Part shown: positions 1-7,966 of the stretch, in pieces
Layout of the letters: the number at the start of each line of letters is the position of its first letter
Position numbering within the stretch: position 1 is the first letter of the stretch
NCBI GenBank assembly: GCA_023392595.1
Contig: JAEVYU010000046.1
Span: 62,001 to 126,000 of the forward strand
From: Bacillota bacterium
GTDB taxonomy: Bacteria; Bacillota; UBA4882; UBA8346
DNA length: 64,000 bases
Reading direction: 5' to 3'
The notes under the pieces: model-generated
Databases searched by the model: none
Seen by the model: the letters and a program-made list of their open reading frames with translations, nothing else
Told to the model about the DNA's origin: nothing
Made by a program: the position numbers and the translations under genes

Positions 1-542
1 GCCAACTTTGGGCTTCCCAAAGTATTCCCGATGAGATTATCAAGAAATGCAATTCCCAGGCGGATTATTTTCAAAAACACGGCCGGCCGCTGTTGCTGGA
101 TTATGTGGAGCAGGAATTAAAACAGGATGAACGGGTCGTTTATGCCAATGAAAGTTTTGTTGTATTGGTGCCTTTTTGGGCGGTATGGCCTTATGAGACC
201 ATGATCGTTCCCCGGAAACAACTGAGCACGATTGCTGATTTTTCCCAAAACGACCTCAAGCTTTTAATGGATGCGGTCAAGGTCTTGACGGTGAAATACG
301 ATAATATGTTTGAAACTTCGTTCCCTTACTCGGCGGGGATGCACCAGAGCCCTTGCGATGGCAACGATCATCCCGGATTTATCTGGCACATGCTGTTTTA
401 TCCGCCGTTACTCCGCAGTGCGACCATTAAGAAATTTATGGTCGGTTACGAACTCCTTGCCGAGCCGCAACGGGATATTACCCCGGAAGCCAGCGCCCGG
501 CGACTGAAGGAACTTTCGACTGTCCATTATCTACAGAAGTAA
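1..542 (+). CDS. galT: Galactose-1-phosphate uridylyltransferase, C-terminal part (5' end outside window)
   Basis: This is the 3' end of galT, which transfers UMP between UDP-glucose and galactose-1-phosphate in the Leloir pathway in the cytoplasm. The reading frame is open from base 3 with no start, so the N-terminal half with the active-site HPH motif lies outside the window. About 179 residues are visible. They match the class I GalT C-terminal (HIT-like) domain: QLWAS, DYVEQEL, VPFWAVWPYET, FPYSAGMH, FYPPLLRSATIKKFMVGYE and a final RLKELS. One oddity: where E. coli GalT has two metal-site histidines (HxH before FYPP), this protein reads HML, so the second is Leu. A TTG at base 93 is only an internal codon. 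Family identity is very likely; the substitution is seen directly. Confidence 0.93.
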   Translation, partial: QLWASQSIPDEIIKKCNSQADYFQKHGRPLLLDYVEQELKQDERVVYANESFVVLVPFWAVWPYETMIVPRKQLSTIADFSQNDLKLLMDAVKVLTVKYDNMFETSFPYSAGMHQSPCDGNDHPGFIWHMLFYPPLLRSATIKKFMVGYELLAEPQRDITPEASARRLKELSTVHYLQK

Positions 543-629
543 ATTTTTGGACTTAGTCCAGAGATCGCAGGCTATCTTTAAAAAATTACCATAAAGGTCA
601 TGAAGTATCGCAGGTAGAGGACTTTATCC

Positions 630-664
630 ACAAGCCGCGACTTTGCTTCGTGACTTTTTTATTC
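630..664 (+). terminator. Possible galT terminator
   Basis: An imperfect hairpin (AAGCCGCG pairing with CGTGACTT, one mismatch, 9-nt loop) is followed directly by a T-run. It sits 90 bases after the galT stop. The stem is weak, so confidence is low. Confidence 0.4.
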
Positions 665-740
665 ATAATCATGGATTCTATATATATTGCATTAATTTTT
701 TTTTAGAAAAAGTCGGGCCTAAAAAAAGTTAACGGAGATA

Positions 741-814
741 GGATTTACAGGATTAAGACCTGGTAAAAATGGGCTGCAAAAATTCATAGGGTTTTAAAAA
801 AATCCTGTAAATCC
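741..814. repeat. Inverted repeat of the dispersed aatcctgtaaatcc type
   Basis: GGATTTACAGGATT at 741-754 is the exact reverse complement of AATCCTGTAAATCC at 801-814, with a 46-base spacer. The right arm continues into TGTTAATCCTGTTTAAG. Related words recur at 6298-6412 and 8262-8305. Apart from this element and the weak terminator, the gap 543-862 holds nothing I can recognise. Confidence 0.7.
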
Positions 815-862
815 ATAAAATCATGTTAATCCTGTTTAAGTTCTTTTCACTTGGGTTTGCGT

Positions 863-1390
863 TCATGGTCTAGCATTCACTTCGGCCTGGAGAATGATTG
901 CCACCGCTTCCAGGAGATTGTCGCAATAGTAATCGGCAGCCACATCATGGTTTCCGATCTTTATCGTATGGCAACCTCCGTTGGCGCCTGCCAGAATATC
1001 CGGCTCGCGGTCCCCAATCATCCAGGAGCGCTTTAAGTCAATGGGGTGCTTTTCGGCGAGAGCAAGAAGCATTCCCGGTTTTGGCTTCCGGCAATTACAG
1101 GGTTGATGATAGTGGGGACAATAAACGATCTCATCGACACGGGCATTTTCAGCTTGAAGCAATTTTTTTAAATGGGCGTGAATGTTTTCCAAGTCCCCAG
1201 CGGTAAAAAAGCCTAGTTCAATACCGCCTTGATTGGTTACAACATAGACCGGATAACCGGCCTGGTTTAACTTCCGGATGGCAGAGGCGGTCCAGGGATA
1301 GAGGACCAAATCCTTGGGTTTGTTCACTGAAATTCGGTTATCATTGATAACGCCGTCCCGGTCTAAAAAAACCGCTTCTTTTTTCACCAA
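863..1390 (-). CDS. gmhB: D-glycero-beta-D-manno-heptose 1,7-bisphosphate 7-phosphatase
   Basis: HAD-superfamily (IIIA) phosphatase of 175 residues, the usual length for GmhB. The family removes the 7-phosphate from heptose bisphosphate on the way to nucleotide-activated heptose for LPS core or S-layer glycans. Visible motifs are FLDRDGVIN (nucleophile D10, acid/base D12), VVTNQGG, a zinc loop with C91, H93, C98 and C100 (CNCRKPKPGM), and GDREPD at 126-131. The start ATG gives an intact N-terminus. No other heptose gene is next to it, so whether it serves heptose or the related histidinol-phosphate role cannot be decided from context; histidinol-phosphatase is the main alternative. Confidence 0.88.
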   Translation of the reverse strand: MVKKEAVFLDRDGVINDNRISVNKPKDLVLYPWTASAIRKLNQAGYPVYVVTNQGGIELGFFTAGDLENIHAHLKKLLQAENARVDEIVYCPHYHQPCNCRKPKPGMLLALAEKHPIDLKRSWMIGDREPDILAGANGGCHTIKIGNHDVAADYYCDNLLEAVAIILQAEVNARP

Positions 1391-1781
1391 AGCAGGATGG
1401 CTCCTCGATTGTTATTCATTTCTCGATAGGATTCCCAAGAATGAAAATATTATTGTTTTTTCGCGGTATCATCATTCAAACCTATGAACGTTTGATTCTT
1501 TTATCATGGCGCCATAATCGCTGCCTTCTTTGAATAAGCAGCCGGGGTTGACCGGAAACGAACGCCGAAATGTTGATGGAGGGGAAAAACGGACGGAGCG
1601 ATGAGTCCGACTCAATGTCGTCAAGCTGAGTTGTAAAAAAACCAGAAAATGATGTTTGATTCCATTTCCACCCCAACGTGAATGATGGGGCCAGGTATAT
1701 TAAAAAACGTTCTAAAGGCCTTCCAGGCCTCGGTGTCGTGTTTTATCACAGCTTCAAAGCATAACCTATCCCTGGAATATC
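1391..1781. other. Intergenic region between gmhB and the RHS gene
   Basis: This 391-base gap has no gene I can support. It lies where the missing 5' part of the RHS gene would be expected, but I see no readable RHS sequence in it. A 64-codon ORF on the minus strand (1482-1676) has no start signal or recognisable domain. Confidence 0.5.
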
Positions 1782-4427
1782 TTGATATTCCTAAGAAATA
1801 TGCTGGCGTATTTTAGGCTTGGAAACGCGCTCTCCAGCATTGACACGAAGTATAATGAAGTAAAGTACGAATATTCTGATAATTACAAATCAGCTTACCT
1901 TACCCGGGTATATCTTCCAGACAGGAATCAGACCCTGGCCACTTATAGCTATGATTTTGACTTAGGAAGACCCTTGACGGTGACCGATCCGAAACAGAAT
2001 ACCTATCGTTATGGTTATGATCTGCTGGGACGCCGCACCAGCCAAAGCCTGGTTAACTCAGACCCCAAAGTCGGGGTTGCCAAGACCATTGCCTATGATG
2101 ATGCCAACAGCCGGGTGACGTTCCGATACGGCAATGACAATGCCGGTTGGCAGGAAGGAGTCATCGATTATGATCCACTGATCGGCAAACCTGTGAAGGT
2201 CCAGCGGAAATTCAACGGCGACCGGGTGATCATCAAAGAAAACGGCTATGATCCGGCGGGACGTTTAGCATGGTCCAGGGACAATCTGGGCCATCAGACC
2301 TATTTCAGCTATGATGCTTTGGATCGGAACGTGGCGACTACTTTTCCCGACAATACCGCTCTCTATAATGGCTGGAGCGACCATATCCTCACCACAACCG
2401 ATGCCAAGGACAATTTTCGCACCGCCTATTATGATCAATTAAACCGGCTTGTGAAGACGGAAGAACATCCGGATCCGGATAATACCTATGTCACGGAATA
2501 TTTTTACGACACAGCCGGGCATCTGCTGAAGACCCGGAGCCCCCGGGGGACCGAGATCATCAATACCTACAACCCCCTCGGCCAACTCATCCAAGTTGAC
2601 TATCCGGACCCAGCGGCCCGGGAGACTTTTGTTTATGACGATGCCGGGAATTTAATTCAAAAAACCGGACCCAATGGAACCAAGGCGATCGAGTATGAGT
2701 TTTTCGGCGGTTACCGGATTTTAAAGGTCAACGAGCCGGGCAACCGCGCAATCGGCTATACCTATGACAATAACAACAACTTGCTCATCATCACGGCGCC
2801 GGGGACCACTTATACTTATGGCGGCTATGACGCTAGAAACCGGGCCCATAACTTCAGCGCGGTCTTGGACAACCATACCTTTTATTTTAATTATGATTAC
2901 GACGTTTACGGCCGGGTGACCAGCATCGGCTATCCCAACCGCAGCCAAGCGGTAACCTATACTTACGACGACTTTGACCGGCTATTGACGATCCCCGGTT
3001 TCATCGATACTCCCTGTGGCTATGACGGAGACGGGAAGTTGACGGCCATGACTTATGCCAATGGCATTACCAATCGCTACAGTTACAATGTCATGGACCG
3101 TTTAACCGGGATCGCGGTAGGGCCGAATGGTTCAATCCTAAAGCTGGATTACAGTTATGACCCCATCGGGAATATCAGCCAAATCAACAATACCAAAAGC
3201 AACCGGATAAATAGCGATTATTATAATTACGACGGTTTGTCGCGGCTGGTTTGGTCTGGTGATAAACCGCAGGATCAATTATCGGGAGCCAGTGGGATGA
3301 ACTGGAGTTACGATTGTATGGGGAACTTTAATAATAAACTAGCCTATCAGGAAGGTCAAGTTTTCCAAAATACCGGATTTAGTAACGACCTCTCAAACCG
3401 GCTATTATCGATGGGCAACACCAGTTTTGCTTATGATACTGCCGGAGACTGCATCCGTAAGACCAATGGTACGCTACAATGGGATTACAGTTATGATCAG
3501 GAGTCCCGGCTGACTAGCGTATCCAAGAACGGAACTGTGTCAGAAACGTACGGCTATGATGGCAATGGCATCCGCTATAAGACCACCAATGATGGGGCGA
3601 GGGTTTATTATGTTTATAACGGCGGGGTTAACCCGATCATGGAATACTCGGAGAATAACGATAGCTATAAATATTATATTTACGCCAATGGCAAGGTGAT
3701 AGCCGAAGCGATTAAAAAGGATTCGAGCGACACGGTGAAATTCCTCCATCAAGACCATCTCGGCTCAACCCGGGCGATTACGGATCAGGGAGGCAACCTG
3801 GTAACCCGGATGGATTATGACGCCTTTGGAAAGGTGAAACCGATCTTTACGGAGAAATTCTCCGGCAGTGATCTCAGCGGCTGGACGGTCCATGCGGTAA
3901 ACGGGACCGGCTTTGGTATCGAGAACAATACATTGAAGATCAGCCATAATACCACGGATTACAACGGCGACTATCTGGTCAAAGAGTTCGACAATCCCCT
4001 GACCGATCTGGAGGTGGAGTTTGACGCCAAGATCGGGCTTGTCAACAATGACAATTGTTCGCTGGATGTGGAGTGCGGCAGTTTTAACCTGACCGCCTAT
4101 GGCAACAAGCTTTATTACCGTAACCGGCAGACCCCCGGGGATACCTGGCATTATGTGGGGCTTATTCTCCAGGAACAATGGAATCATTTTAAACTGGTGC
4201 TGACCGCAAAGACCGTTGAAATCTACATCAATGATCAGTTGCAATATTCGGCGGATGGCAGTTTTGGCGTCAAAAGCTACCTTGGTTTCCGGGATTACGG
4301 ACTTTGCATGGGACCGGTCGTAAATTACGTGGATAATGTGACGATCACGCCCCATTTCGGGGAATATGACTTTACCGGAAAGAAAATCAGCCAGGATACT
4401 GGACTGGTATATTTCGGGGCCAGGTGA
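1782..4427 (+). CDS. RHS/YD-repeat protein, 5'-truncated and ended by an in-frame TGA
   Basis: An 881-codon frame rich in YD repeats (about 19-20 copies of YxYDxxGRL-like units), as in RHS/WapA proteins that form a large beta-cage around a variable C-terminal tip. No signal peptide or N-terminal delivery region is present and the first codon is a TTG without a clear ribosome site, so the 5' end appears lost. The RHS core begins near residue 655 (HQDHLGSTRAIT). A segment of about 170 residues (roughly 686-857) then interrupts the core before it resumes with YDFTGKK and TGLVYFGAR. The TGA at 4425-4427 replaces the aromatic residue normally found in GAR(W/Y)YDPEVGRF. Translation in the same frame continues with YDPEVGRFISVDP. 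I read this as a pseudogene by nonsense mutation, unless it is a sequencing error. Confidence 0.9.
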   Translation: MIFLRNMLAYFRLGNALSSIDTKYNEVKYEYSDNYKSAYLTRVYLPDRNQTLATYSYDFDLGRPLTVTDPKQNTYRYGYDLLGRRTSQSLVNSDPKVGVAKTIAYDDANSRVTFRYGNDNAGWQEGVIDYDPLIGKPVKVQRKFNGDRVIIKENGYDPAGRLAWSRDNLGHQTYFSYDALDRNVATTFPDNTALYNGWSDHILTTTDAKDNFRTAYYDQLNRLVKTEEHPDPDNTYVTEYFYDTAGHLLKTRSPRGTEIINTYNPLGQLIQVDYPDPAARETFVYDDAGNLIQKTGPNGTKAIEYEFFGGYRILKVNEPGNRAIGYTYDNNNNLLIITAPGTTYTYGGYDARNRAHNFSAVLDNHTFYFNYDYDVYGRVTSIGYPNRSQAVTYTYDDFDRLLTIPGFIDTPCGYDGDGKLTAMTYANGITNRYSYNVMDRLTGIAVGPNGSILKLDYSYDPIGNISQINNTKSNRINSDYYNYDGLSRLVWSGDKPQDQLSGASGMNWSYDCMGNFNNKLAYQEGQVFQNTGFSNDLSNRLLSMGNTSFAYDTAGDCIRKTNGTLQWDYSYDQESRLTSVSKNGTVSETYGYDGNGIRYKTTNDGARVYYVYNGGVNPIMEYSENNDSYKYYIYANGKVIAEAIKKDSSDTVKFLHQDHLGSTRAITDQGGNLVTRMDYDAFGKVKPIFTEKFSGSDLSGWTVHAVNGTGFGIENNTLKISHNTTDYNGDYLVKEFDNPLTDLEVEFDAKIGLVNNDNCSLDVECGSFNLTAYGNKLYYRNRQTPGDTWHYVGLILQEQWNHFKLVLTAKTVEIYINDQLQYSADGSFGVKSYLGFRDYGLCMGPVVNYVDNVTITPHFGEYDFTGKKISQDTGLVYFGAR
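3838..4362 (+). other. LamG/concanavalin-like module inserted in the RHS core
   Basis: Between YDAFGKV and YDFTGKK, which are close together in ordinary RHS cores, about 170 residues are inserted. They read like a beta-sandwich lectin domain: FSGSDLSGW near the start, LEVEFDAKIG, WNHFKLVLTAKTVEIYIND, and VDNVTI at the end. That pattern is typical of LamG/DUF1080-like sugar-binding folds. Assignment rests on pattern recognition only. Confidence 0.6.
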
Positions 4428-5252
4428 TATGATCCGGAGGTAGGAAGGTTTATATCGGTCGATCCAATTAAAGCGGGTATCAATTGGTATGCTTATTGTA
4501 ATAATAATCCTATTAAATTTACCGATCCTAATGGTAAAGATGTTTGGATAGAAGGCCCTTCTCAAGGAGAACCTGCGGGGCATCAAAGTCTATGTGTGGG
4601 TAATCCAAATAGTCAATATAAATCATATAGTTTTGGTGTAAATGGTAATATCAACTTGCAACACGGCCTTGAAGGTGAAGTTTATATTGATCACAATGCG
4701 GGCGGAAAAATAGATGGAGAACATTATTTAAAAACAACTCCTGCAGAGGATCAAAAAATTAAAACGACTTTAGATGCAGAAGTAGGAGAAAAGGGAGCCT
4801 ATTTACCTTGGTCAACTTGCCGAGACTATTCACAAAATGAGTATGATAAAATTAAAGGTGAATATGGTGAGGAAACTAATCCGCCTGAGAGAAAAAGTGA
4901 TACGGACCAACCTTCATCTGCAGTCCCGCCCATATCTTCTACAGTCACGTCTTCAGAGCCGCATGGACCAACTTCAAATTCTGGTTCCTCAAATTCCGGA
5001 TTTTCTACATCCGAATCTACTACAACGGATAAAATTATATGCGCCGAACTATTTCGACAAGGATTGATGGATAAAACCATTTACAAAGCAGATGAAGAAT
5101 TTGGGACTATGTTACGGAAAAAATACTTTATTACTTTAGTAGGTTACCAAGCTTGGGCAAGACCTACAGTAAAGTTTATGAAGAGGTCAAAAAATTTCAC
5201 ACAATTAGTCTATTATATTGCTAAGCCTTGGACTTACGAAATGGCCATATGA
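4428..5252 (+). pseudogene. Downstream remainder of the RHS gene: end of core plus AT-rich variable tip
   Basis: The frame continues from the TGA as YDPEVGRFISVDPIKAG, YAYCNNNPIKFTDPNGKD, the canonical end of an RHS core, so this is not an independent gene. After the core come about 240 residues of tip. The first part has HQSL and a TCRDYSQNEYDKI motif that could be a cysteine-peptidase-like pair, but this is weak. A Ser/Thr/Pro-rich linker follows (about 50 residues). The end is a compact region with ICAELFRQG, ADEEFG, GYQAWARP and KPWTYEMA that I cannot name. Base composition drops sharply in AT-rich direction here relative to the core, as is usual at RHS tips. A possible restart is GTG at 4596, without a ribosome site. 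Confidence 0.8.
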
Positions 5253-5458
5253 TGGGTAAGCGGGATAAAGGTAATATTATTGGGAAATGCCAGATGTTCA
5301 TTGGGTTTATCATATGTTGGGTTATTGGCTTTTCGATTATGAAAATATTTTATATAAAGCTTTTAATGGTTGTTATTCTCAGTATTTTTGTGTTTTTAAG
5401 GATTAAAAGTTATAAAAGGACCTCAAATTCAGATTCGCTGGATGGCAATTCCAAATAA
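5249..5458 (+). CDS. Small membrane protein overlapping the RHS tip; possible immunity protein
   Basis: A 69-residue protein starting at ATG 5249, which overlaps the RHS stop as ATGA and so is translationally coupled to it. A TTG at 5228 is possible but less likely. It has two hydrophobic segments (about residues 16-34 and 36-52), a basic SYKR step and a polar C-terminus. No family is recognised. Small proteins directly after RHS tips are often immunity proteins; that role is inferred from position only. Confidence 0.6.
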   Translation: MMGKRDKGNIIGKCQMFIGFIICWVIGFSIMKIFYIKLLMVVILSIFVFLRIKSYKRTSNSDSLDGNSK

Positions 5459-5497
5459 GGAGTAAACACGAAGAAGTTTAGTGAAAGGGAATAAAAA

Positions 5498-5770
5498 ATG
5501 AATAGAAGAATACTAGTAGTGTTTGTTTGTATGTTAGTATCACATTTTTTGATTCAGTTTGTTTCATGGAGCTTTGCGCTCGGTAATACTGCTGTTACAG
5601 GAACAAATATATTTAATATAATTTGGAAGATAATGTCATTCCCATTTTTTTACTCATTACCTCAAGATTGGGTTAATCGTTTTTTTTGGTTTGTATTTGT
5701 TGGAAATAGTTTGGCATGGGGGTTGTTAGCATTGGGCTTGATAAAAATATTTTGCTGGGTTACGAAATAG
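5498..5770 (+). CDS. Small multi-pass membrane protein, unknown
   Basis: A 90-residue hydrophobic protein preceded by GAAAGGGA at a good distance from ATG 5498. Hydrophobic stretches lie at about residues 5-27, 40-54 and 62-88, with aromatic-rich linkers (WNRFFWFVFVGN-like end region). It is AT-rich like the RHS tip and sits 40 bases after the previous small membrane gene, so the two are probably cotranscribed. No family is recognised; it could be a second immunity-like protein or an unrelated accessory gene. Confidence 0.6.
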   Translation: MNRRILVVFVCMLVSHFLIQFVSWSFALGNTAVTGTNIFNIIWKIMSFPFFYSLPQDWVNRFFWFVFVGNSLAWGLLALGLIKIFCWVTK

Positions 5771-5909
5771 GAAGTTCCACTCGGCGAAGCCGTTTTGAGG
5801 TTTCAAGGAAGTTGGGTGGACATCGCCGAACAGAGACTTATGTTGCCTACTCGGAAAGTGAGTTGTTTAGGGTTGTCTCGTAGGTTCGCAATGAAAGGGG
5901 GCTATAAAT

Positions 5910-6131
5910 ATGTATATCGATGCAAGTTATTTTCAGGCTTTGGAAAATGAAATGGAATATAAAATTGCGCCATTTTGGAAAAGATTTTTAAGCATGATTA
6001 TTGACCTGGCGACAATATATCCTCTTTTTTTCCTTTTTAAATTTATATCTCATTGGTCAATGAAATACATTTTTATAGCAATATTTCTTTATAGCTTATT
6101 TTTCCAATATGGGATCTTGCTTCAAGAATGA
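5910..6131 (+). CDS. RDD-family-like membrane protein, probably truncated
   Basis: A 73-residue ORF with a strong ribosome site (AAAGGGGGC) before ATG 5910. Residues 20-40 (APFWKRFLSMIIDL) match the start of RDD domains, where an Arg and two Asp mark the first helix; a second hydrophobic helix follows. RDD proteins usually run about 140 residues or more with a later GxTxGKR motif, which is missing here, so the ORF looks cut short after two helices. It lies at the end of the AT-rich segment after the RHS gene. Family call is moderate; function unknown. Confidence 0.5.
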   Translation: MYIDASYFQALENEMEYKIAPFWKRFLSMIIDLATIYPLFFLFKFISHWSMKYIFIAIFLYSLFFQYGILLQE

Positions 6132-6297
6132 TAGTAATTGAAGATCGACTTATATCAAAAATAAAATGAAGGATTAGCTTGTACCTAACCAGGGAAACGC
6201 TATTTTTCCAAAGAAAATCTTTGGGGGTAGTTGGTTGCCAACCACTGAGCCGAAATTAAGGTAGTTCAATAATTGATTTGACTTTATAGTTTCCAAT

Positions 6298-6412
6298 AAT
6301 CCTGTAAATCGTGTAAATCGTGTAAATCCCGTCTAAGTAAGCGATGAACTTAGGCCTAAATAAAAAGAACGCAAACAGGATAACTGATTAGCAGGATGAA
6401 CAGGGTTTAAAA
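6298..6412. repeat. Dispersed repeat with three 9-bp tandem copies
   Basis: TGTAAATCG occurs at 6303-6311 and 6312-6320, then TGTAAATCC at 6321-6329, preceded by AATCC. On the other side (6369-6405) the inverse words AACAGGAT, GCAGGATGAACAGG appear. This is the same word set as the inverted repeat at 741-814, and GAACGCAAAC at 6367-6376 has its complement at 854-863. The rest of the gap 6132-6538 contains nothing recognisable. Confidence 0.6.
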
Positions 6413-6538
6413 AACGTTATGAATTATGATAATTTAAAAAGGTAATCCATAACAATATCCAATTAACATTGTAAGCCTTACCGATATCCTTTTTTGTTCA
6501 CCGAATCAGTAAGCGGGGTATATACTAAAACCGGAAGG

Positions 6539-7909
6539 ATGGTGTGTACCTTGGAACGAGAAGGATTAACGGGCAAGGTAATATGGCCTTTTGATCCAGA
6601 ATACGACCGGGCCAGGCAAGAGTATAACAGGGATATTAATGCCTATCCAGTGGCAATCGTTTATTGTTTCAATAATCAGGATGTAACAAATGCAATCCGT
6701 TGGTCGCATCGAAACTGGGTGGGGTTACGCATTCGCTCAGGGGGACATAACTACAACGGTTATTCAACTGGAAATGGCAAGCTGGTCATTGATACGACAC
6801 GAATGAATGATATCAAAATCGATCCCGACGCCGAAGTTGTTAAGGTACAGGCGGGGACCAGGCTTAGTAAGTTATATGCTGATCTTTATCAATACGGATA
6901 TGCATTTCCGGGAGGGACATGTCCCACGGTAGCTATTTCCGGTTTGGTTTTAGGCGGCGGCATCGGTTTATCCACCCGCTATTTGGGGCTGACCTGCGAC
7001 AGTTTGGTTGGAGCGGAAATGGTAAATGCCCAGGGCCATCTGGTAACGGCCAACCGGGAATGCCATCCGGATTTGTTTTGGGCGCTCAGGGGAGCGGGTG
7101 GGGGCAATTACGGCGTTGTCACCTCTTTCAGCTTCGCATTAAAAAAGAAGATCGATAAAATTACCCTAATCCAACTGAAGTGGGACCCCAATAAACCGGC
7201 CAGGCTTCGATTTTTAAGCGTGTGGCAAGAATGGCTGGGGGATTTGGATCCCCGGATGAGCGCTTTCGGCAGGGTATATCAACAAGGCGTTTTCTTTTTT
7301 GCTTTCTTTTATGGCCTGCCTGGCGAAGCAGCGGAAATATTGGCGCCCATCCTAAGCATATCCAGCCTTACGTTGAAAAGTATCGAATACGTTGATTTTA
7401 TTGAGGCGGTAAACACCATCGGAGCGATATATCCCCCCAGCGATCAATTCGTAGACACGGGGAGATTTGTATACCGTCATCTTAACCAGAACGAGTTGGA
7501 GAACCTCGTCAAGAGATTAGATCAAGCCCCCAGCGCTCAAGGTTCTCTCATCAAAGTCTATTCGTTGGGTGGAGCGGTAAGCGCTGTAAACCCGGATCAG
7601 ACTGCTTTTTATTACCGGACGGCCCGATATATCATGGATATTTCGTCAAGCTGGAAAGAGGATGAAGAAGCATTCATTAATAAAGCGTGGGTGGCTAAAG
7701 GCTTTGCATACATGAAGAAGCTTACTTGCGGTTCATATGTAAACTTTCCGTATCGTAAACTATATGTAAACTTTCCGTATCGTAAACTAAAGGATTATTT
7801 AATGGCATATTACGGTGAGCATGTAAAACTTTTACGGAATATCAAGGATAGATATGATCCATGTAATGTTTTCAGCTTCCCTCAAAGTATTGAACCTCTG
7901 GGGACTTGA
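6539..7909 (+). CDS. FAD-linked oxidase, berberine-bridge-enzyme type
   Basis: Flavoprotein oxidase of the FAD_binding_4/BBE family, about 456 residues from ATG 6539 (GGAAGG lies just upstream; TTG 6551 is an alternative and the frame is open back to 6494). The family oxidises alcohols, sugars or amines with O2. The bicovalent FAD sites are visible: His70 in RSGGHNY and Cys153 in GLTCDSL. The PGGTCP and GGGIGLS loops are present. The BBE domain closes the protein with YYGEHVKLL, KDRYDPCNVFSFPQSI. Residues around YVNFPYRKL occur twice in tandem because of a perfect 27-bp duplication (7736-7789), which inserts nine residues into the substrate domain. Similar to Bacillus YvdP/YgaK-like proteins. 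Substrate unknown. Confidence 0.9.
   Translation: MVCTLEREGLTGKVIWPFDPEYDRARQEYNRDINAYPVAIVYCFNNQDVTNAIRWSHRNWVGLRIRSGGHNYNGYSTGNGKLVIDTTRMNDIKIDPDAEVVKVQAGTRLSKLYADLYQYGYAFPGGTCPTVAISGLVLGGGIGLSTRYLGLTCDSLVGAEMVNAQGHLVTANRECHPDLFWALRGAGGGNYGVVTSFSFALKKKIDKITLIQLKWDPNKPARLRFLSVWQEWLGDLDPRMSAFGRVYQQGVFFFAFFYGLPGEAAEILAPILSISSLTLKSIEYVDFIEAVNTIGAIYPPSDQFVDTGRFVYRHLNQNELENLVKRLDQAPSAQGSLIKVYSLGGAVSAVNPDQTAFYYRTARYIMDISSSWKEDEEAFINKAWVAKGFAYMKKLTCGSYVNFPYRKLYVNFPYRKLKDYLMAYYGEHVKLLRNIKDRYDPCNVFSFPQSIEPLGT
7736..7789 (+). repeat. Perfect 27-bp tandem duplication inside the oxidase gene
   Basis: Bases 7736-7762 and 7763-7789 are identical. The unit encodes YVNFPYRKL, so the duplication is in frame and adds nine residues next to a conserved BBE motif. 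Complete identity suggests a recent event. Confidence 0.95.
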
Positions 7910-7911
7910 TT

Positions 7912-7965
7912 CAGGAGACGCTTCGCCATGAGGATATCATCGCCCGTTTTGGCGGGGATGAAATT
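7912..7965 (+). pseudogene. Fragment of a GGDEF (diguanylate cyclase) domain
   Basis: Eighteen codons read QETLRHEDIIARFGGDEI, which is the signature end of a GGDEF domain (R.ED.IAR.GGDEF). It begins at the oxidase stop codon and runs straight into a tandem repeat, so only this scrap of the gene survives. It is not expected to make a functional protein. Confidence 0.7.
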
Positions 7966-7966
7966 A

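Noticed and set aside
1590..1640. gatgagtccg word recalling a hammerhead ribozyme core
   Set aside because: The required CUGANGA and GAAA core elements and helices are not arranged correctly.
1482..1676. 64-codon ORF on the minus strand, possible small protein
   Set aside because: No ribosome site, no domain I can name, lies in a region where the RHS gene seems truncated.
4425..4427. TGA read as tryptophan throughout the genome
   Set aside because: Several intact genes end with TGA at the expected family length (for example thiP and pheA).
5771..5909. Remnant of a further RHS or toxin tip between the small membrane genes
   Set aside because: I saw no readable RHS motif; only short uninformative frames.
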